A DNA stretch of 64,000 nt, taken from assembly GCA_014607495.2 (NCBI GenBank), contig CP053172.1, forward strand, positions 2,432,888 through 2,496,887, read 5' to 3'. Numbering within the stretch: position 1 is the first letter of the stretch; every line of letters begins with the position of its first letter. Made by a program: the position numbers and the translations under genes. Source of the DNA: Carposina sasakii (lineage: Eukaryota; Arthropoda; Insecta; Lepidoptera; Carposinidae). The notes under the pieces were generated by a model, which ran no database searches, was not told the DNA's origin, and saw nothing but the letters and a program-made list of their open reading frames with translations. Positions 39,278 through 50,236 of the stretch are shown piece after piece.

Positions 39278-39466
39278 ATGGGTATTCGCCCATCATACAC
39301 ACAGATTGAAGGACTAATAGAGTTCCTGGAGCAGAACCCTGGCATTGCTAAAGGTATTCTACGGACATCACAAGCAAAGCAGGTCACTAAACGGAAATGG
39401 GAGACTCTGGCACCCACATTAAATGCAATGGGAGGAGCCATCAAGACTGGCAAGGGATGGGCCAAG
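39278..39466 (+). CDS. Zeste-like gene exon 1
   Basis: 63 codons. The ATG lies 3 bp after TTTTTATAG, which may be an acceptor, so a 5' non-coding exon upstream is likely. Donor AAG|GTACCT, phase 0. Confidence 0.75.
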
Positions 39467-42400
39467 GTACCTTGTGTTTTAATATACATATTATGTGATA
39501 GAATCCCAAATAAATAAATAAATATCTATTTCCTGCTTATCTAGAACCACCAGACATGCCAAACAGCCTTTTCTCACTTAGTTTAAAGTCAATCTAGTGC
39601 ACTCTTATTAGTAAAATTGTTACTTCCTTTATAAAAATTTAAAAGTTCTTATTCTTTATTGCACAAACATAAAAAGAAATATGGCATAAAACATAAAAGA
39701 AGAGATGCATGTACAATCGCAAGCTTATCTCTACCAGAGATCTCTTCCAGCAAGCCAAGCATGTAAGTAAAGAGAAATTGTTAACAACAGGGTAACATGT
39801 GCAATTAAACAAATTCTAAGAAGAACATGAGGAGAGAAACAAATGACAGTACAGTATTCAAATAATGGACAGGTAGTGATTCTTCAGCTTTTTCCTAAAT
39901 GTGCCAATAGTGCGACAATTTCTAACCATATGGGGTAATTCATTCCAGAGTTTAATCGCCTGAACCGAGTAAGAATACCCAAAAGCCCCAGAATTAAATT
40001 GGGGAGTTTGTAGCAGTGATGCTGTATTGGATAGGAGAGGCCGATCTCTTGAAAAGAGATATTTAAAGCGCTCACTGAGATATAATGGAGAAAGGCGATA
40101 ATTTGAAAGTTCAGCATAGACGGGCCAGATATCAGTGACAAGTTGCTAGCTCATTGCCTTAGAGAACACTCCTGTTAACCTGACTTGTTTACTAATGTTA
40201 AACATACCTAAACTACAAATAGCTTCTTCCTAGTTAACATTTTTTTTTGCTTTCAGTGGTGGGCAGAAAAGAAGTGCACATTAAAAAAGACATGTGTCCA
40301 ACATGTGAACAAGATAAAAAGTAATGATACAGACTTAGCTGAAGCGTTGACCATATCGGCACTGGAACTCCGAATGGTGGCAGTGATGGGTGGCCTGGAG
40401 TATGCTGCTGGAGATAGTAGCCAGGGTATGGAAATTTTGGTAAGAGGCTTCACTAGAATACATCGGCTGCATATCCTTTCATGCACGCTGATTTGTCTAT
40501 CAGTCAGTCCTGACTAAGCATTATATATGTATTTGACCTAGTCCCACACTAAGATCCCTAAGGGCTTGTGTTTAGGTACTAAGTAACAGTATATAAATAC
40601 ATAGATAAGTATAGAAACATCCATGACTCAGAAACAAACATCAATATTCATCATACCAATGTTTGCACCTACCGGTATTCGAACCCAGGACCTATGGCGT
40701 CGCAAGCAGAGCCACTACTAACTACACAAATCGGTCATCATGTGTGTGTACCCACAACTTTGTCTGCTTTGTAACTCCTGTTTCATCTGTTCCCGTGGCA
40801 ATTTCGGGAAATTGTTTGTTATTGGATGCCTATATCATCAAATACACACCATCCGTGTTTCACATTTCTAAAATCAGCTAATTAGGCAGTCTGTGTGGTG
40901 ATCCAGCAGTCCTGATGGCCAATTGGTCTCGTAGGTCCCTGCCTGCGACGCCATAGGTCCTGGGTTCGAATCCCGGTAGGTGCAAACATTGATATGATGA
41001 ATATTGATGTTTGTTTTCTGAGTCATGGATGTTGCTATACTTATCTTTGTATTTATATTATACCGTTACTTAGTACCCACAACACAAGACCTTAGCGATC
41101 TTAGTGTGGGACTATTAAGTGTTGTGAAGTGCGTGAATATTTATGCTGCACTCTCAAAATAGGGTAGCCAGAACTGTAGGTAAAATCACAGAGGAGATCC
41201 TCAGAGCTTTCCATCAGTCATATAAGACAAATCATTTTATACAGGGTGTAACAAAAAGGGTATGTTAAGCGAAAAGGTACGTTAATAGCCCACTGTAGAG
41301 AACCTATCTACAAAATTTGAGACTCAAAATCACATGTTTATTTTTCCTGATAGTATGGAGAATTTTTTAAATATCTTAGGAATTTTCTTAGTATTCTTTA
41401 TTGTACACATAAATTTTTATCATAGACAGTAAGTTGTAAAAGAAATAGTACAAAGGCGAGCTTATCTCTAAATTTCTTCCAGCAAACCATTAAGTACAAA
41501 GAAAATTTTATAATTGTATAAAAGGAATATCATATGTGCACACGTATTAAAATATAAATAAACTTAACACAAAATAAATATATTTACTAAATAATAACAA
41601 TACTTAATTATCTACTTAGATACATACATAATAGGGACATACATATGTATAATAAAATATATATCTATAATACTACTACATACTAATTTATCTATACAAT
41701 ACATACAAACATTATATTGTGACCTATTCAAACTATATCAGATAATAGCACAGTGAAAAAATTAAGGAAGAGACAGGTAATAGTTTCTTAACCTATTTTT
41801 AAAAATGCCTATGGACGGAGAGTCTCTTATGGAGTGCGGAAGTGAGTTCCACAAGTCTAATTGCATATACAGTAAAAGAATACCGATAGGCTCCGGAATT
41901 ATGTCGTGGAGTTTTGAGTAGAGAAGTCATTGACCTTAAGGGTCGCTCCCGTGAGAAAAGGTATTCAAAACTTTCCCTTAGATAAGTAAGAGAAATCGAC
42001 ATATAAAGAATTTTATATAAAAGCAATAACATGTGTGCATTCCGGCGAAATCTGATTGGGAGCCATTTCAGCTCTTTTCGAAAATGAGATACGTGATCAT
42101 ACTTGCGTAGTCCGTAGATGTAACGAATACACAAGTTTTGAAGTCTTTCAAGTTTGTCGAGCAGCTCCTCATTGGCATCGGGGTAACAAACGTCAGCATA
42201 GTCAAGTAACGGGAGGATAAGGGATTGAGCCAAATAAATTTTGGTTTTGAAAGGAAGAAATTTTTGAAGTCGCTTAAGGGAGTGAAAAGTGACAAACACC
42301 TTTCTACACACATCATCAACCTGAGGCGACCAAGATAGAAAACGGTCCATAGAAATTCCTAGATTCTTAACCTTATCTAAATATGGTATCACTGTTCCAC

Positions 42401-45400
42401 TATAGAGAAGATCAGGAACGTCATACAATCTTGAAAAATAAACATGTGATTTCGAGTCTCAAATTTTGTGGATAGGTTCTCTACAGTGGGCTATTTACGT
42501 AGTTTTTCGCTTAACATACCCTTTTTGTTATACCCTGTATACGAGATATTCGTCGTCCTCTTCAGTCTATTGCAGTCCACTGCTGGACGTAGGCCTCCCC
42601 CAGGGCAGGTTACGAGTTACGTTACCGCCTTAGGGGGGTTTTTGCCCAATGTCACCACGTTGGGCAGGCGGGTTGGTGACCGCAGTGTGATTTTTGGACT
42701 ATGTTGTCAGTACGGGAGACGCTGCTGCCCACCTCCCGGAAACCCTTAATCGCCTCGTACGATACCCACGGGCAGACATGGGGTGGTACAAACTCTGCTC
42801 TGCCGGCACAACGCAGCTAATAGGAGATAATAGTCACAATAATTTGTTCTATTTTATTCTAGAAGCCCACAGAAGAGAGTTCACAGCACGACACAAGTGT
42901 GGTGTACTCAGATGTGGTGATGGAGAAGACGGAGCCAAGAGAGGAAGCCTCCAACCCAGTGTCGGAGGCTGAAAGCATTTCCGTGTCACAGGCATCTTCA
43001 CCTCCTCTGAGCAATTATAGAGGTACATAATTATATAAACATTTTATTTTACACTAGTGGACGCCCGCGACTCCGTCCGCGTGGACTACAGAAAAAATCA
43101 AAAGTCGAAACTATCCGGGATAAAAATATTTTCCCGGGATAAAAAGTAGCCTATATGTTAAGTGGGACCTGTCACAATATATTCCTTAAAAACTGCATCG
43201 AAATCGGTTCAGCCGTTTCTGAGAATAGCGTGCACAAACGCACAGACAAAACGATAAACAGACATGAATTTCAAAAATCATTATTTTGGGTACTATTGCG
43301 TTGCTATTGTGGGCTATTTACATAGCTTTTCGCTTAACATACCCTTTTTGTTACACCCTGTATAAAAATATGTAGTTAAATCTATACACCTGACTACTTA
43401 CTATAGCTAATCACAAATAGTGCAGTTCTTGTGAACTCACTCAGAGAACACGCAAATATGTCGACGTAGTCATCGACTTTGTTAAGCCACCGAAGTGCCC
43501 GCGTCACCAAGGAGCCTTTCGGTGCAGGTTAGTTCTACCGTCGGGTAGAGCAAACAGACGAGATCTGCTCACTCTCAGATATCCGTTGGGTACCTTAAGT
43601 TTGCATTCGGAGAGAATTGTTGGGTTAGGTTAGGTTAGGTTATATACCTTCCCTCTCCACACTTTAAATAAGCATGACACGGATAATACCCTATTGTCGT
43701 AGCAACCAGACGCAGTGCAAGAATAAGGAAAGCTAAAGCGGATAGAGAGAGACCCGAGCTGTCATGGCGGAACTGGTTAGATGCAGAGACGGACAGACTG
43801 ACTGCCATTGAAGAGAGGCGGATACAGGCGGAGCAGGTTTGTTAACGTTAATACATTTATTTATACAGGGTGTAACAAAAGGGGTATGTTAAGCGAATAG
43901 CTATGTAAATAGCCCACTATAGAGAACCTATCTACAAAATTTGAGACTCGAAATCACATGTTTATTTTTCATAATTGTATGAACATTCCTAAGTTGTTTA
44001 GGAATTTTCCATACTATCTAAAAAAATAAACATGTGATTTCGAGTCTCAAGTTTTGGAAATAGGTTCTCTATAGTGGTCTATTTACATAGCTTTTCGCTT
44101 AACATACCTTTTCTGTTACACCCTGTATATATAGCCATATACTAGCTGTGCCCGCGACTTAGTCCGCGTGAAATAGTGACTTTCGGCAGCATTTTTATAT
44201 TTTTAGGCTAATGATTTTGCAAGTAATAGACACACTTAAGCATATTCCCCCACCTACGCTGCGCACAATTCTTACTTACTTAATTCTTAGTTTCTTACTT
44301 AATTCTCTGTATTTTTCTGTTCTATATTTTATTTTCTGGACCCTAAGCTTTTTTGCCGACGTCATCACACAAAATCTTTCACCCCCTAATTCTACCCCCT
44401 TTAGGGTATTTTTTACAAACTTTGAATGTCGTATTTATTTATATTTAATCAATAACTTATTTTTTAGTTTTAAGCTTCTAGCTTAAAAAATTACGTAATT
44501 TCCATACAAACTTTCGTCCCCTATTTCAACCTCTTACATCCCTTTTTGCATTAAAAAGTAGCCTATGTCCTTTCTCAGGCTCTAGACTATCTCTGTACCA
44601 ATTTTCATTTAAATCGGTTCAGTAGTTTAGGGGTGATTGCGTAACATATAGGTACAGACAGACAGAGTTACTTTCGCATTTATGATATTATAGTAAGGAC
44701 TAGTGGACGCCCGCGACTCCGTCGGCGTGGACTACAAAAAAAAAGAAAATGTATAAATTATCCGGAATAAAAACATTTTCCCGGGATAAAAGGTAACCTA
44801 TATGTTAAGTGGGACCTGTTACAATATATTCCTTAAAACTGCAACGAAATCGGTTCAGCCGTTTCTGAGATTAGCGTGCACAAACGCACAGACAAACAGA
44901 CAAAAATCATTCTTTTGGGTTCTATTGCGTTAATAAAGGTCTCCTATAATATTTTTTCTCATATATCTTCCATGTACTTCCGTTACATTTTTTTTATATG
45001 TATAAATTGTACTCTGGGGGAGGGTTTTGTTGAGGAATGAGTCGAATGTAATAAAAACGCAATTGTCATGCTATTTAACTTGGATAGTCCGATACAATTG
45101 GCGCGGAAACCAAACATTGCGGATCATCTAATTAAAAATGTATTTCCTGCTAGTAATAACACTGTTGTATAACTTAACACAATGGTACTTGTTCATCAAT
45201 TCAGTATTCACCCGACTGCCATTCACATTCCCTGTATATTCACATTCTGTTCCCAAAATCGCCTGAGAGAACGCCCCTATGTAAGTTCCTTAGTCGCGAA
45301 CAAGATACAGTGTGTAAGTGACACCCAGGCAAATATTATATGCTGACTTCAGACTATGATATTGAGGCGAAAACCACTTACAATTTTCTCAGGAAAATTA

Positions 45401-45586
45401 CAAGAAATGACTGAACACTGAGTAAATATATCCTTTTCCCACCAGGTCACAGCTCACGCTTTAGCAGAAGCGATAACAAGACTGGATAAATGCGCGGCGG
45501 CCATCGAGGGCCTAGCGTCCGCACATAGGGAGGGCACACGGCAGATTGCCGACGCGTTACTAGCCATCGCCAAGAAGCTATCGTAG
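39278..45586 (+). CDS. Zeste-like Myb/SANT-type DNA-binding protein (5 coding exons)
   Basis: Segments 39278-39466, 40257-40439, 42863-43022, 43703-43836 and 45446-45586 join in frame to 268 residues with GT..AG introns. Residues about 5-80 form a Myb/SANT-like domain of the type in Drosophila Zeste and many lepidopteran proteins: IEGLIEFLEQNPGIAKG, RKWETLAPTLNAMGG, GWAKWWAEKK. Then comes a helical piece (ALELRMVAVMGGLEYAAG), a Ser/Glu-rich linker, a basic helix (ATRRSARIRKAKADRERPE), and a C-terminal helix that may dimerise (AIEGLASAHREGTRQIADAL). Probably a nuclear DNA-binding protein. Similar proteins are also carried by some transposons, but no inverted repeats surround this gene. Confidence 0.75.
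39635..40150 (-). pseudogene. LINE 3' end (CR1/Jockey-like), copy 1
   Basis: - strand reading has YLFSRDRPLLSNTASLLQTP and FGYSYSVQAIKLWNELP, matching the better copy at 41799-42428, then a 3' UTR ending near TTTATTGCACAAACAT. 5'-truncated, sits in intron 1 of the Zeste-like gene. Confidence 0.75.
40257..40439 (+). CDS. Zeste-like gene exon 2
   Basis: 61 codons. Acceptor TTGCTTTCAG|TGG, donor TTG|GTAAGA, phase 0. Completes the SANT-like domain (WWAEKKCTLKKTCVQ). Confidence 0.78.
40535..40735 (-). mobile_element. tRNA-derived SINE, truncated
   Basis: Same family as 17865-18360; antisense B box GTATTCGAACCCAGGACC. Inverted relative to the next copy. Confidence 0.7.
40890..41125 (+). mobile_element. 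tRNA-derived SINE
   Basis: Head with B box GGTTCGAATCC (within 40969-40986), then CAAACATTGATATGATGAAT and CTTAGTGTGGGACTA. Opposite orientation to 40535-40735, 150 bp away. Confidence 0.75.
41240..42541. mobile_element. MITE family A, copy 5, split by a LINE
   Basis: Left arm 41240-41398, right arm about 42424-42541. The two halves resume the palindrome after removal of the LINE at 41399-42423. Confidence 0.82.
41399..42428 (-). pseudogene. CR1/Jockey-like LINE 3' end with RT C-terminal region
   Basis: Open frame on the - strand 42428-41799 (209 codons). It starts after the catalytic RT motifs and holds the C-terminal region with SLILPLLDYADVCYPDANEE, LERLQNLCIRYIYGLRKYDH, ELKWLPIRFRRN and RHNSGAYRYSFTVYAIRLVE. 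The 3' UTR continues to about 41399. No stop in 209 codons, so it is fairly young. Inserted in the family A foldback. Confidence 0.8.
42563..42812 (+). repeat. Repeat family P copy
   Basis: TATTGCAGTCCACTGCTGGA to GGGCAGACATGGGGTGGTAC; ends 50 bp before exon 3 of the Zeste-like gene. Confidence 0.7.
42863..43022 (+). CDS. Zeste-like gene exon 3
   Basis: 53 codons plus one base. Acceptor TTTATTCTAG|AAG, donor AGAG|GTACAT. Encodes a Ser/Glu-rich, probably disordered linker (SEAESISVSQASSPPLS). Confidence 0.72.
43055..43300 (-). repeat. Family H (Helitron-like) copy
   Basis: CACTAGTGGACGCCCGCGAC at the left edge; body as in 22578-22940. Followed by the right tip of a family A MITE (43305-43365). 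Confidence 0.6.
43305..43365. mobile_element. MITE family A, right tip only
   Basis: GGGCTATTTACATAGCTTTT to GTTACACCCTGTATA. Confidence 0.65.
43366..43702. other. Zeste-like intron 3 stretch with GGTTA repeats
   Basis: Near 43623-43642 there is GGGTTAGGTTAGGTTAGGTT, four units of the insect telomeric motif. The GC-richer text at 43450-43600 looks like a repeat tail but I cannot name it. Confidence 0.45.
43703..43836 (+). CDS. Zeste-like gene exon 4
   Basis: Phase 1 in, phase 0 out. Acceptor TGTCGTAG|CA, donor CAG|GTTTGT. Basic stretch then LSWRNWLDAETDRLTAIEER. Confidence 0.75.
43864..44126. mobile_element. MITE family A, copy 6 (complete)
   Basis: TACAGGGTGTAACAAAAGGG to GTTACACCCTGTA, 28 bp after exon 4. 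Confidence 0.83.
44145..44697 (-). repeat. Helitron-like repeat (family K), copy 1
   Basis: CTAGCTGTGCCCGCGACTTA at the left edge; body with TTAAAAAGTAGCCTATGTCC, CTCAGGCTCTAGACTATCTC, AATCGGTTCAGTAGTTTAGG. Second copy at 63098-63830. A family H copy (44698-45010) follows at once. Confidence 0.6.
44698..45010 (-). repeat. Family H (Helitron-like) copy
   Basis: ACTAGTGGACGCCCGCGACT to CATATATCTTCCATGTAC. Confidence 0.6.
45446..45586 (+). CDS. Zeste-like gene exon 5
   Basis: 46 codons and TAG. Acceptor TTCCCACCAG|GTC. Predicted helix AHALAEAITRLDKCAAAIEG. No AATAAA is visible in the next 100 bp. Confidence 0.78.
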   Translation, partial: VTAHALAEAITRLDKCAAAIEGLASAHREGTRQIADALLAIAKKLS

Positions 45587-45720
45587 AAACAGTATGTGAT
45601 CTCTATTTTGCAGTATTTTTATTATTTATGTGAATATAATTGCGGTTTTAAGCGATGTTGGGGGTTTGTTTTATTTAGGTTTAGGTACAGACCGTTCCTA
45701 TTATAAATGGGCACTTCGTC

Positions 45721-45845
45721 TTCAGCCTATTGCAGTCTGGACGCAGGCTTCCCCCAGGACATGCCACAAGGCTACTGCCATAGGGGTTTTTTTTGCCCAT
45801 AGTCACCACGCTGGGCAGGGCGGGTTGGTGACCGCAGTCAAATGG
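45721..45845 (+). repeat. Repeat family P, partial copy
   Basis: CAGCCTATTGCAGTCTGGAC to GGCGGGTTGGTGACCGCAGT. Confidence 0.65.
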
Positions 45846-45927
45846 GCACTACATACTGGCAAGTATCTAAGTGAAGTGTCGAAGTAGTATAGCATCATCC
45901 CAATGTCTGACCGTGAGTCTCGTAAGA

Positions 45928-46118
45928 TTAAGGGTTTTCGAGAGGTGGGCAGCAGCGTCTACCGTGTTGACAACATAGTCCGAAAATCACACTGCGGTCA
46001 CAAACCCGCCTGCCCAGTGTGACTATGGGCAAAAACCCTACTATAGCAGTAGCCTTGTGGCTTGCGCTGGAGGAAGCCTACGTCCAGCAGTGGACTGCAA
46101 TAGACTGATGTGAGACAT
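45928..46118 (-). repeat. Repeat family P, inverted copy
   Basis: GTAGGCTTCCTCCAGCGCAA and GGAAGCCTACGTCCAGCAGT-type text in reverse orientation; forms an inverted pair with 45721-45845. Confidence 0.65.
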
Positions 46119-46131
46119 ATCTCACAGACCA

Positions 46132-46273
46132 GTGGCGTAACTTGACCCTTCGAGGCCCGTGGCAAATTCATCGAATGCCCCCCGTAAATGTTGGGAGTTA
46201 GGATTCTCATTTGTTCCCTTCCGGCGGGAGCCCCGTGGCATTCTGCCGACTTGCCTCCCAATAGTTATGCCCA
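46132..46273. mobile_element. Small MITE with AGTGGCGTAACT ends
   Basis: CAGTGGCGTAACTTGACCC at the left and AATAGTTATGCCCAAG at the right, imperfect inverted ends. Confidence 0.6.
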
Positions 46274-46693
46274 AGCTTCAAAGTTTAGTTCGAAAACAAA
46301 ATCGCTAAAAGCAAATTTGTGGAACCGGATTATGGATTTACGAAGAGTTTTTCAGTTTTAACTAAATATAAAATAAAAATATCGAAATAAATAATTTCGA
46401 AAAAACCAAACTTTGCACTTGTTCATTATCGTCTAATCGACAATCCGCTATCTTGCCTGGAGTTTCTTCTATATACTTACGTCGTTATAATGTCGCTTTT
46501 GAACCGGCGTCTTCGTGGCTGTCAGCGTGATTACGATTTCTTCAAAAACAGATATTTCTTCGTTTTTGACCCGATGCTCACAAAATTGTGGGTTGCGGGG
46601 GGAGGTCTGCTCGTTCTTATTGGGTCGTTCAAGGACATTTGGACAACTTTGATTGATTTTTTTCTATCGAGGCAAAAATGCTTAATCCATTTT

Positions 46694-46935
46694 GAGTAGT
46701 TGTTGACCCTGCAGGAAGGTTCAAAGATTTCTATGTAAAATTTCTGGAAACCACTAAATGATGTCTTACTAAAATGTCTGTCGCAAAGCATTTTAACGTT
46801 GTATACAACTTATGCTGGAATTCTGTTGAAAAGCACTCTCGATCTGGCAAACAGTATCTTGCCCAAGTTTCTCAGCTGAAAATAAGTCATCGATGAAAAA
46901 AGTGGGCAAGTGTGAGTCGATTCGGCCTTTAATTA
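46694..46935 (+). repeat. Mosaic block: segments U and X, first copy
   Basis: GAGTAGTTGTTGACCCTGCA (U, also at 47411-47470) runs into ACTAAATGATGTCTTACTAA (X, also at 48113-48295 and inverted at 52785-52968). A chimera of pieces found separately elsewhere in the block. Confidence 0.75.
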
Positions 46936-47410
46936 GGGGTGTCCATTTAGAAAATACATCGATATTTTTTTTCGATGCAATACATCGCGACTATGCATCG
47001 ATACCATTCGATACATTGGTTTAAAACATCGATGTTATCCTAAACTCGAGTACTTTTTCTAACATTATTAAAAAATGTTTAACCAAGGTAAGTGTGAAAA
47101 TATTCTTAATTTTTTTACAAAAAGTACAGTCAAGTATGAAAATTTTCTTTATTTTATTGCAAAAAGTACACTATTACTTATGTATACACTGTGGAAACTT
47201 TTCATACTAACACTACCTCAATAGTCCTAACTTAACTTATTTAATGTGACAGAGTAAAGAAGAGACAAAATAGAAATCCCAATAGAACACTGGAAATATG
47301 GCCCTATTCCCAGTGTTCTTTTGGAAGCATTTGCAAAAACAGAAGTTTATTTAAGCGGGATCCTTTTAGTCGATTACGTTGTTGATTAACTGTGCAGCTT
47401 AATCGTGTTT
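46936..47410. other. Spacer with ATCGAT-rich stretch
   Basis: Near 46955-47040 the text repeats CATCGAT. Nothing else recognised. Confidence 0.4.
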
Positions 47411-47539
47411 TGAGTAGTTGTTGACCCTGCAGGAAGGTTCAAAGATTTCTATGTAAAATTTCTGGAAACCAAATTGTAGTCACTCAATTATAGCTATTAA
47501 AAAAAAACCTATTCCTCAACTCACTTCACCTTAAGTTCC

Positions 47540-47776
47540 GTTAAATTTTTTCATACATTATCGGTATCTTCTGTCAAAATCTATACCACATTGCTTTCTT
47601 TTATTTTTTGGAAGTGATTTAAATAGTGCATTTGTTATTTTTCTATCCCAATGTTTTGCTTCTCGTCGCAGTTTATGAATGAATAAATTAATAATAAAGT
47701 GTTGGGATTTAATACACTTGTATATAGGTATACATTGCCTTCACTGTATTTTGAACCATGTAACTTTTCATCTTAA
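47540..47776 (+). repeat. Mosaic block: segment V, copy 1
   Basis: TTTTTTCATACATTATCGGT to ACCATGTAACTTTTCATCTT, repeated directly at 52189-52415. Confidence 0.85.
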
Positions 47777-47915
47777 TAATAATAAATAATAATAATAATA
47801 AATATTCACACACTACACAACACATTAACCTAGTCCCACACTAAGATCCCTAAGGTCTTGTGTAGTGGGTACTAAGCAACGGTATATAAATACATAGATA
47901 AGTATAGAAACATCT
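47777..47915 (-). mobile_element. tRNA-derived SINE tail fragment
   Basis: AATAATAAAT-rich tail then CACACTACACAACACATTAA and TAGTCCCACACTAAGATCCC. Interrupts segments V and W, which are contiguous at 52410-52440. Confidence 0.75.
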
Positions 47916-48004
47916 TATAAAGTCTCTCGTCTTTAATCGCTATTGCTAGAATTATTCTATTTCTATTATGAAACTTTGAAAATCTTCCTTTTGATACAAT
48001 TGAA

Positions 48005-48362
48005 CACAGAACACTATATATTAATTTAGAAAAAAAAAATGTACTTGAATACCTCAATTGTGTCACATGGGACTGCACATTTGTGAAGTTTCTTTGAAGA
48101 CAACGGGTGGTCACTAAATGATGTCTTACTAAAATGTCTGTCCCAAAGCATTTTATGCGTTGTATACAACTTATGCTGAAATTCTGTTGAAAAGCACTCT
48201 CGATCTGGCAAACAGTATCTTGCCCAAGTTTCTCAGCTTAAAATAAGTCATCGATGAAAAAAGTGGGCAAGTGTAAGTCGATTCGGCCATTAATGGTTCT
48301 GTAGGCTAGGTGCCTTCCTTATCTATGAGGTTGAATGAAATGTAGGTACCTACCCATATTAA
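48005..48362 (+). repeat. Left 350-bp inverted repeat flanking the Copia block
   Basis: GAACACTATATATTAATTTA to GTACCTACCCATATTAATAA. Reverse complement at 52712-53078 with high similarity. Contains segment X. Confidence 0.82.
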
Positions 48363-48435
48363 TAAACTTAAAACTTAAAATTCACTACATAGTGTCTTCC
48401 GGTAGTTCGCTGGAAATCGCAGTCAGACTTATTAT

Positions 48436-48580
48436 ATTTATGTAATACAAAGTCGCTTCCCGCTGTATGCTTAGATCTTTTAAACTACGCAACGGATTGG
48501 ATTGTGTGTGTGTTTTTTTTACAGATAGTGATTTATATAATATTGCATCCGTGCAAACCCGGGACGGGTCGCTAGATCTA
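48436..48580 (-). repeat. Repeat family D copy (inverted)
   Basis: TACAAAGTCGCTTCCCGCTG to GTGCAAACCCGGGACGGGTC GCTAG-type end. Confidence 0.55.
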
Positions 48581-48893
48581 AAATAGAAGTACTTTATTTA
48601 TGTACTCCATATTGCATTATTTATCTATCTGCTAGAATGTCAAAATAGGTGCAGCCATTTCAGTGAATAGTTGGATCAGACATATTGTTATTTCTGCATA
48701 TGTACCGAATAGGTCTGCAAGTAGTAAAAGCTAAAATAAGTTAGGTGTTTAATATTAAAAACAGATTCTTATTTATCTGTGAATATAAAGTTTTGGGTTC
48801 TTTTCATAAAGAATTTTTCAATTACCTAGATAGGTAAGGCTTCTCCTTCCGTGCATGTTGTGTGGCAAGTGCCGGCTAAGGATTTGATTTGAT

Positions 48894-49051
48894 TTTTCTA
48901 TCGGTTTTTTGCGTTCTTGGTTGTATAGAAGCTTCACCAAATCAAAGTTATCTTCTTGACATAATGTATTTTTTTTCTATCGGTTTTTTGCGTTCTTGGT
49001 TGTATAGAAGCTTCACCAAATCAAAGTTATCTTCTTGACATAATGTATTTT
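48894..49051. repeat. Tandem duplication, 79-bp unit, two near-identical copies
   Basis: TTTCTATCGGTTTTTTGCGT ... CATAATGTATTTT occurs twice head to tail with period 79. Confidence 0.92.
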
Positions 49052-49420
49052 CTAATGTAGTGTCTGACCAGTTACCTTTTTTGCCACTATAAGTAATTTT
49101 TTCTCATATACCATTATGATTACTTGTAATGTAAAATAACTCTCGAGTGTTCTCTTACACACATTAATTCTCTTTGGGAATGCACAGGAAATGAGCATTT
49201 TTTCAGATATTGAAAAAATTCTGAACATTTTCTGATTAGTTTGCCTATTCCTACTTCAATCACCACAAAGGGTTTGGGTATTTGGCGACTAACCCTCAAC
49301 AAATCATACCACTGGTATGGAACTTCCATATGGGGTTTTAGACTGATGAGGCCCATATTTTTGTCGCATTCTAAGTATACTTCGGCCACATTGTCGCGAC
49401 AACGCGAAGATTCGCACCAT
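49052..49420. other. Spacer left of the Copia element
   Basis: Short ORFs on both strands. Nothing recognised. Confidence 0.4.
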
Positions 49421-49425
49421 TTTTT

Positions 49426-49583
49426 TATTAAAACAATGGTGGTTTGGTATCAACTGACATTTATTCTTTTTAATTATTGTAGACATAAGTCATCTGACAG
49501 ATAATGCCAACTTTAACCCAATGGCTCTAGTCTATTATATTATTTAGTTACCTATACATACACATTACTATGTATATTCAACA
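49426..49583 (-). repeat. Copia 3' LTR
   Basis: 158 bp. Matches the 132-bp 5' LTR except for about 28 extra bases (TTACCTATACATACACATTA region, 49546-49573). Preceded in element sense by a short purine tract (GTTAGGG). Confidence 0.8.
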
Positions 49584-49623
49584 CCCTAACTTAACAAAAT
49601 AATAAAAAATAAGTAATAGGCAA

Positions 49624-50169
49624 TTAAATTTCAAATATGCCCATTAACTTCAAAAACTTATAATGTTTATTTGCACTTAAACTTTTAGTAAGCAAGTCTG
49701 CTGGCATTTCCAAGGTAGGTATATATTCAATTTTTATTTTATTTTCTAAGACACATTCTCTAGCAAAATGATGCCTTATGTCAATGTGTTTAGTGCGTTT
49801 ATTGTGAAACAAAGGATTGTATGCTAATTTAATAGAACTTTGGTTATCGCTATACAAACACACTGGCATACCATCATTTGATACAATTAATTCACTCAAT
49901 ATGCCTTTCAGATATATTGCCTCCTTACAAGATTCAGACAAAGCCATATACTCGGCTTCTGTACTGGAGAGTGCTACAGTTTTTTGTTTTTTAGATTCAT
50001 AAGAAATCACAGATCCTGACATTATGAAGCAAAAACCAGTATATGAGCGCCTATCTAAAGTACAAGATGCCCAATCAGCATCAACATAACCATATAAGTT
50101 ACAACCAGACTTCTTATATACTAAACCATAACTTTTAGTTTTCTTTAAAATCTCTAACAAACGTTTCAA
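49624..50169 (-). pseudogene. Copia RNase H region
   Basis: Open for 181 codons. Contains GYVDADWASCTLDRRSYTGF, the ALSSTEAEYMALSE block, NKRTKHIDIRHHFARE and LTKSL, the hallmarks of Copia RNase H and the pol C-terminus. Separated from the RT part by frame breaks near 50200. Confidence 0.88.
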
Positions 50170-50236
50170 ATGCTTCCAATGAGTTTCATTGAAACAACCA
50201 TTATACTGACTTAGGAAACTTACACTAAATGAAATA

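Noticed and set aside
40890..41000. tRNA gene with B box GGTTCGAATCC
   Set aside because: No complete cloverleaf or terminator, and the sequence continues as a repeated SINE body found at three other places.
46490..46699. 69-codon ORF (+) with a hydrophobic stretch
   Set aside because: No family resemblance, runs into a segment that is part of a duplicated repeat block.
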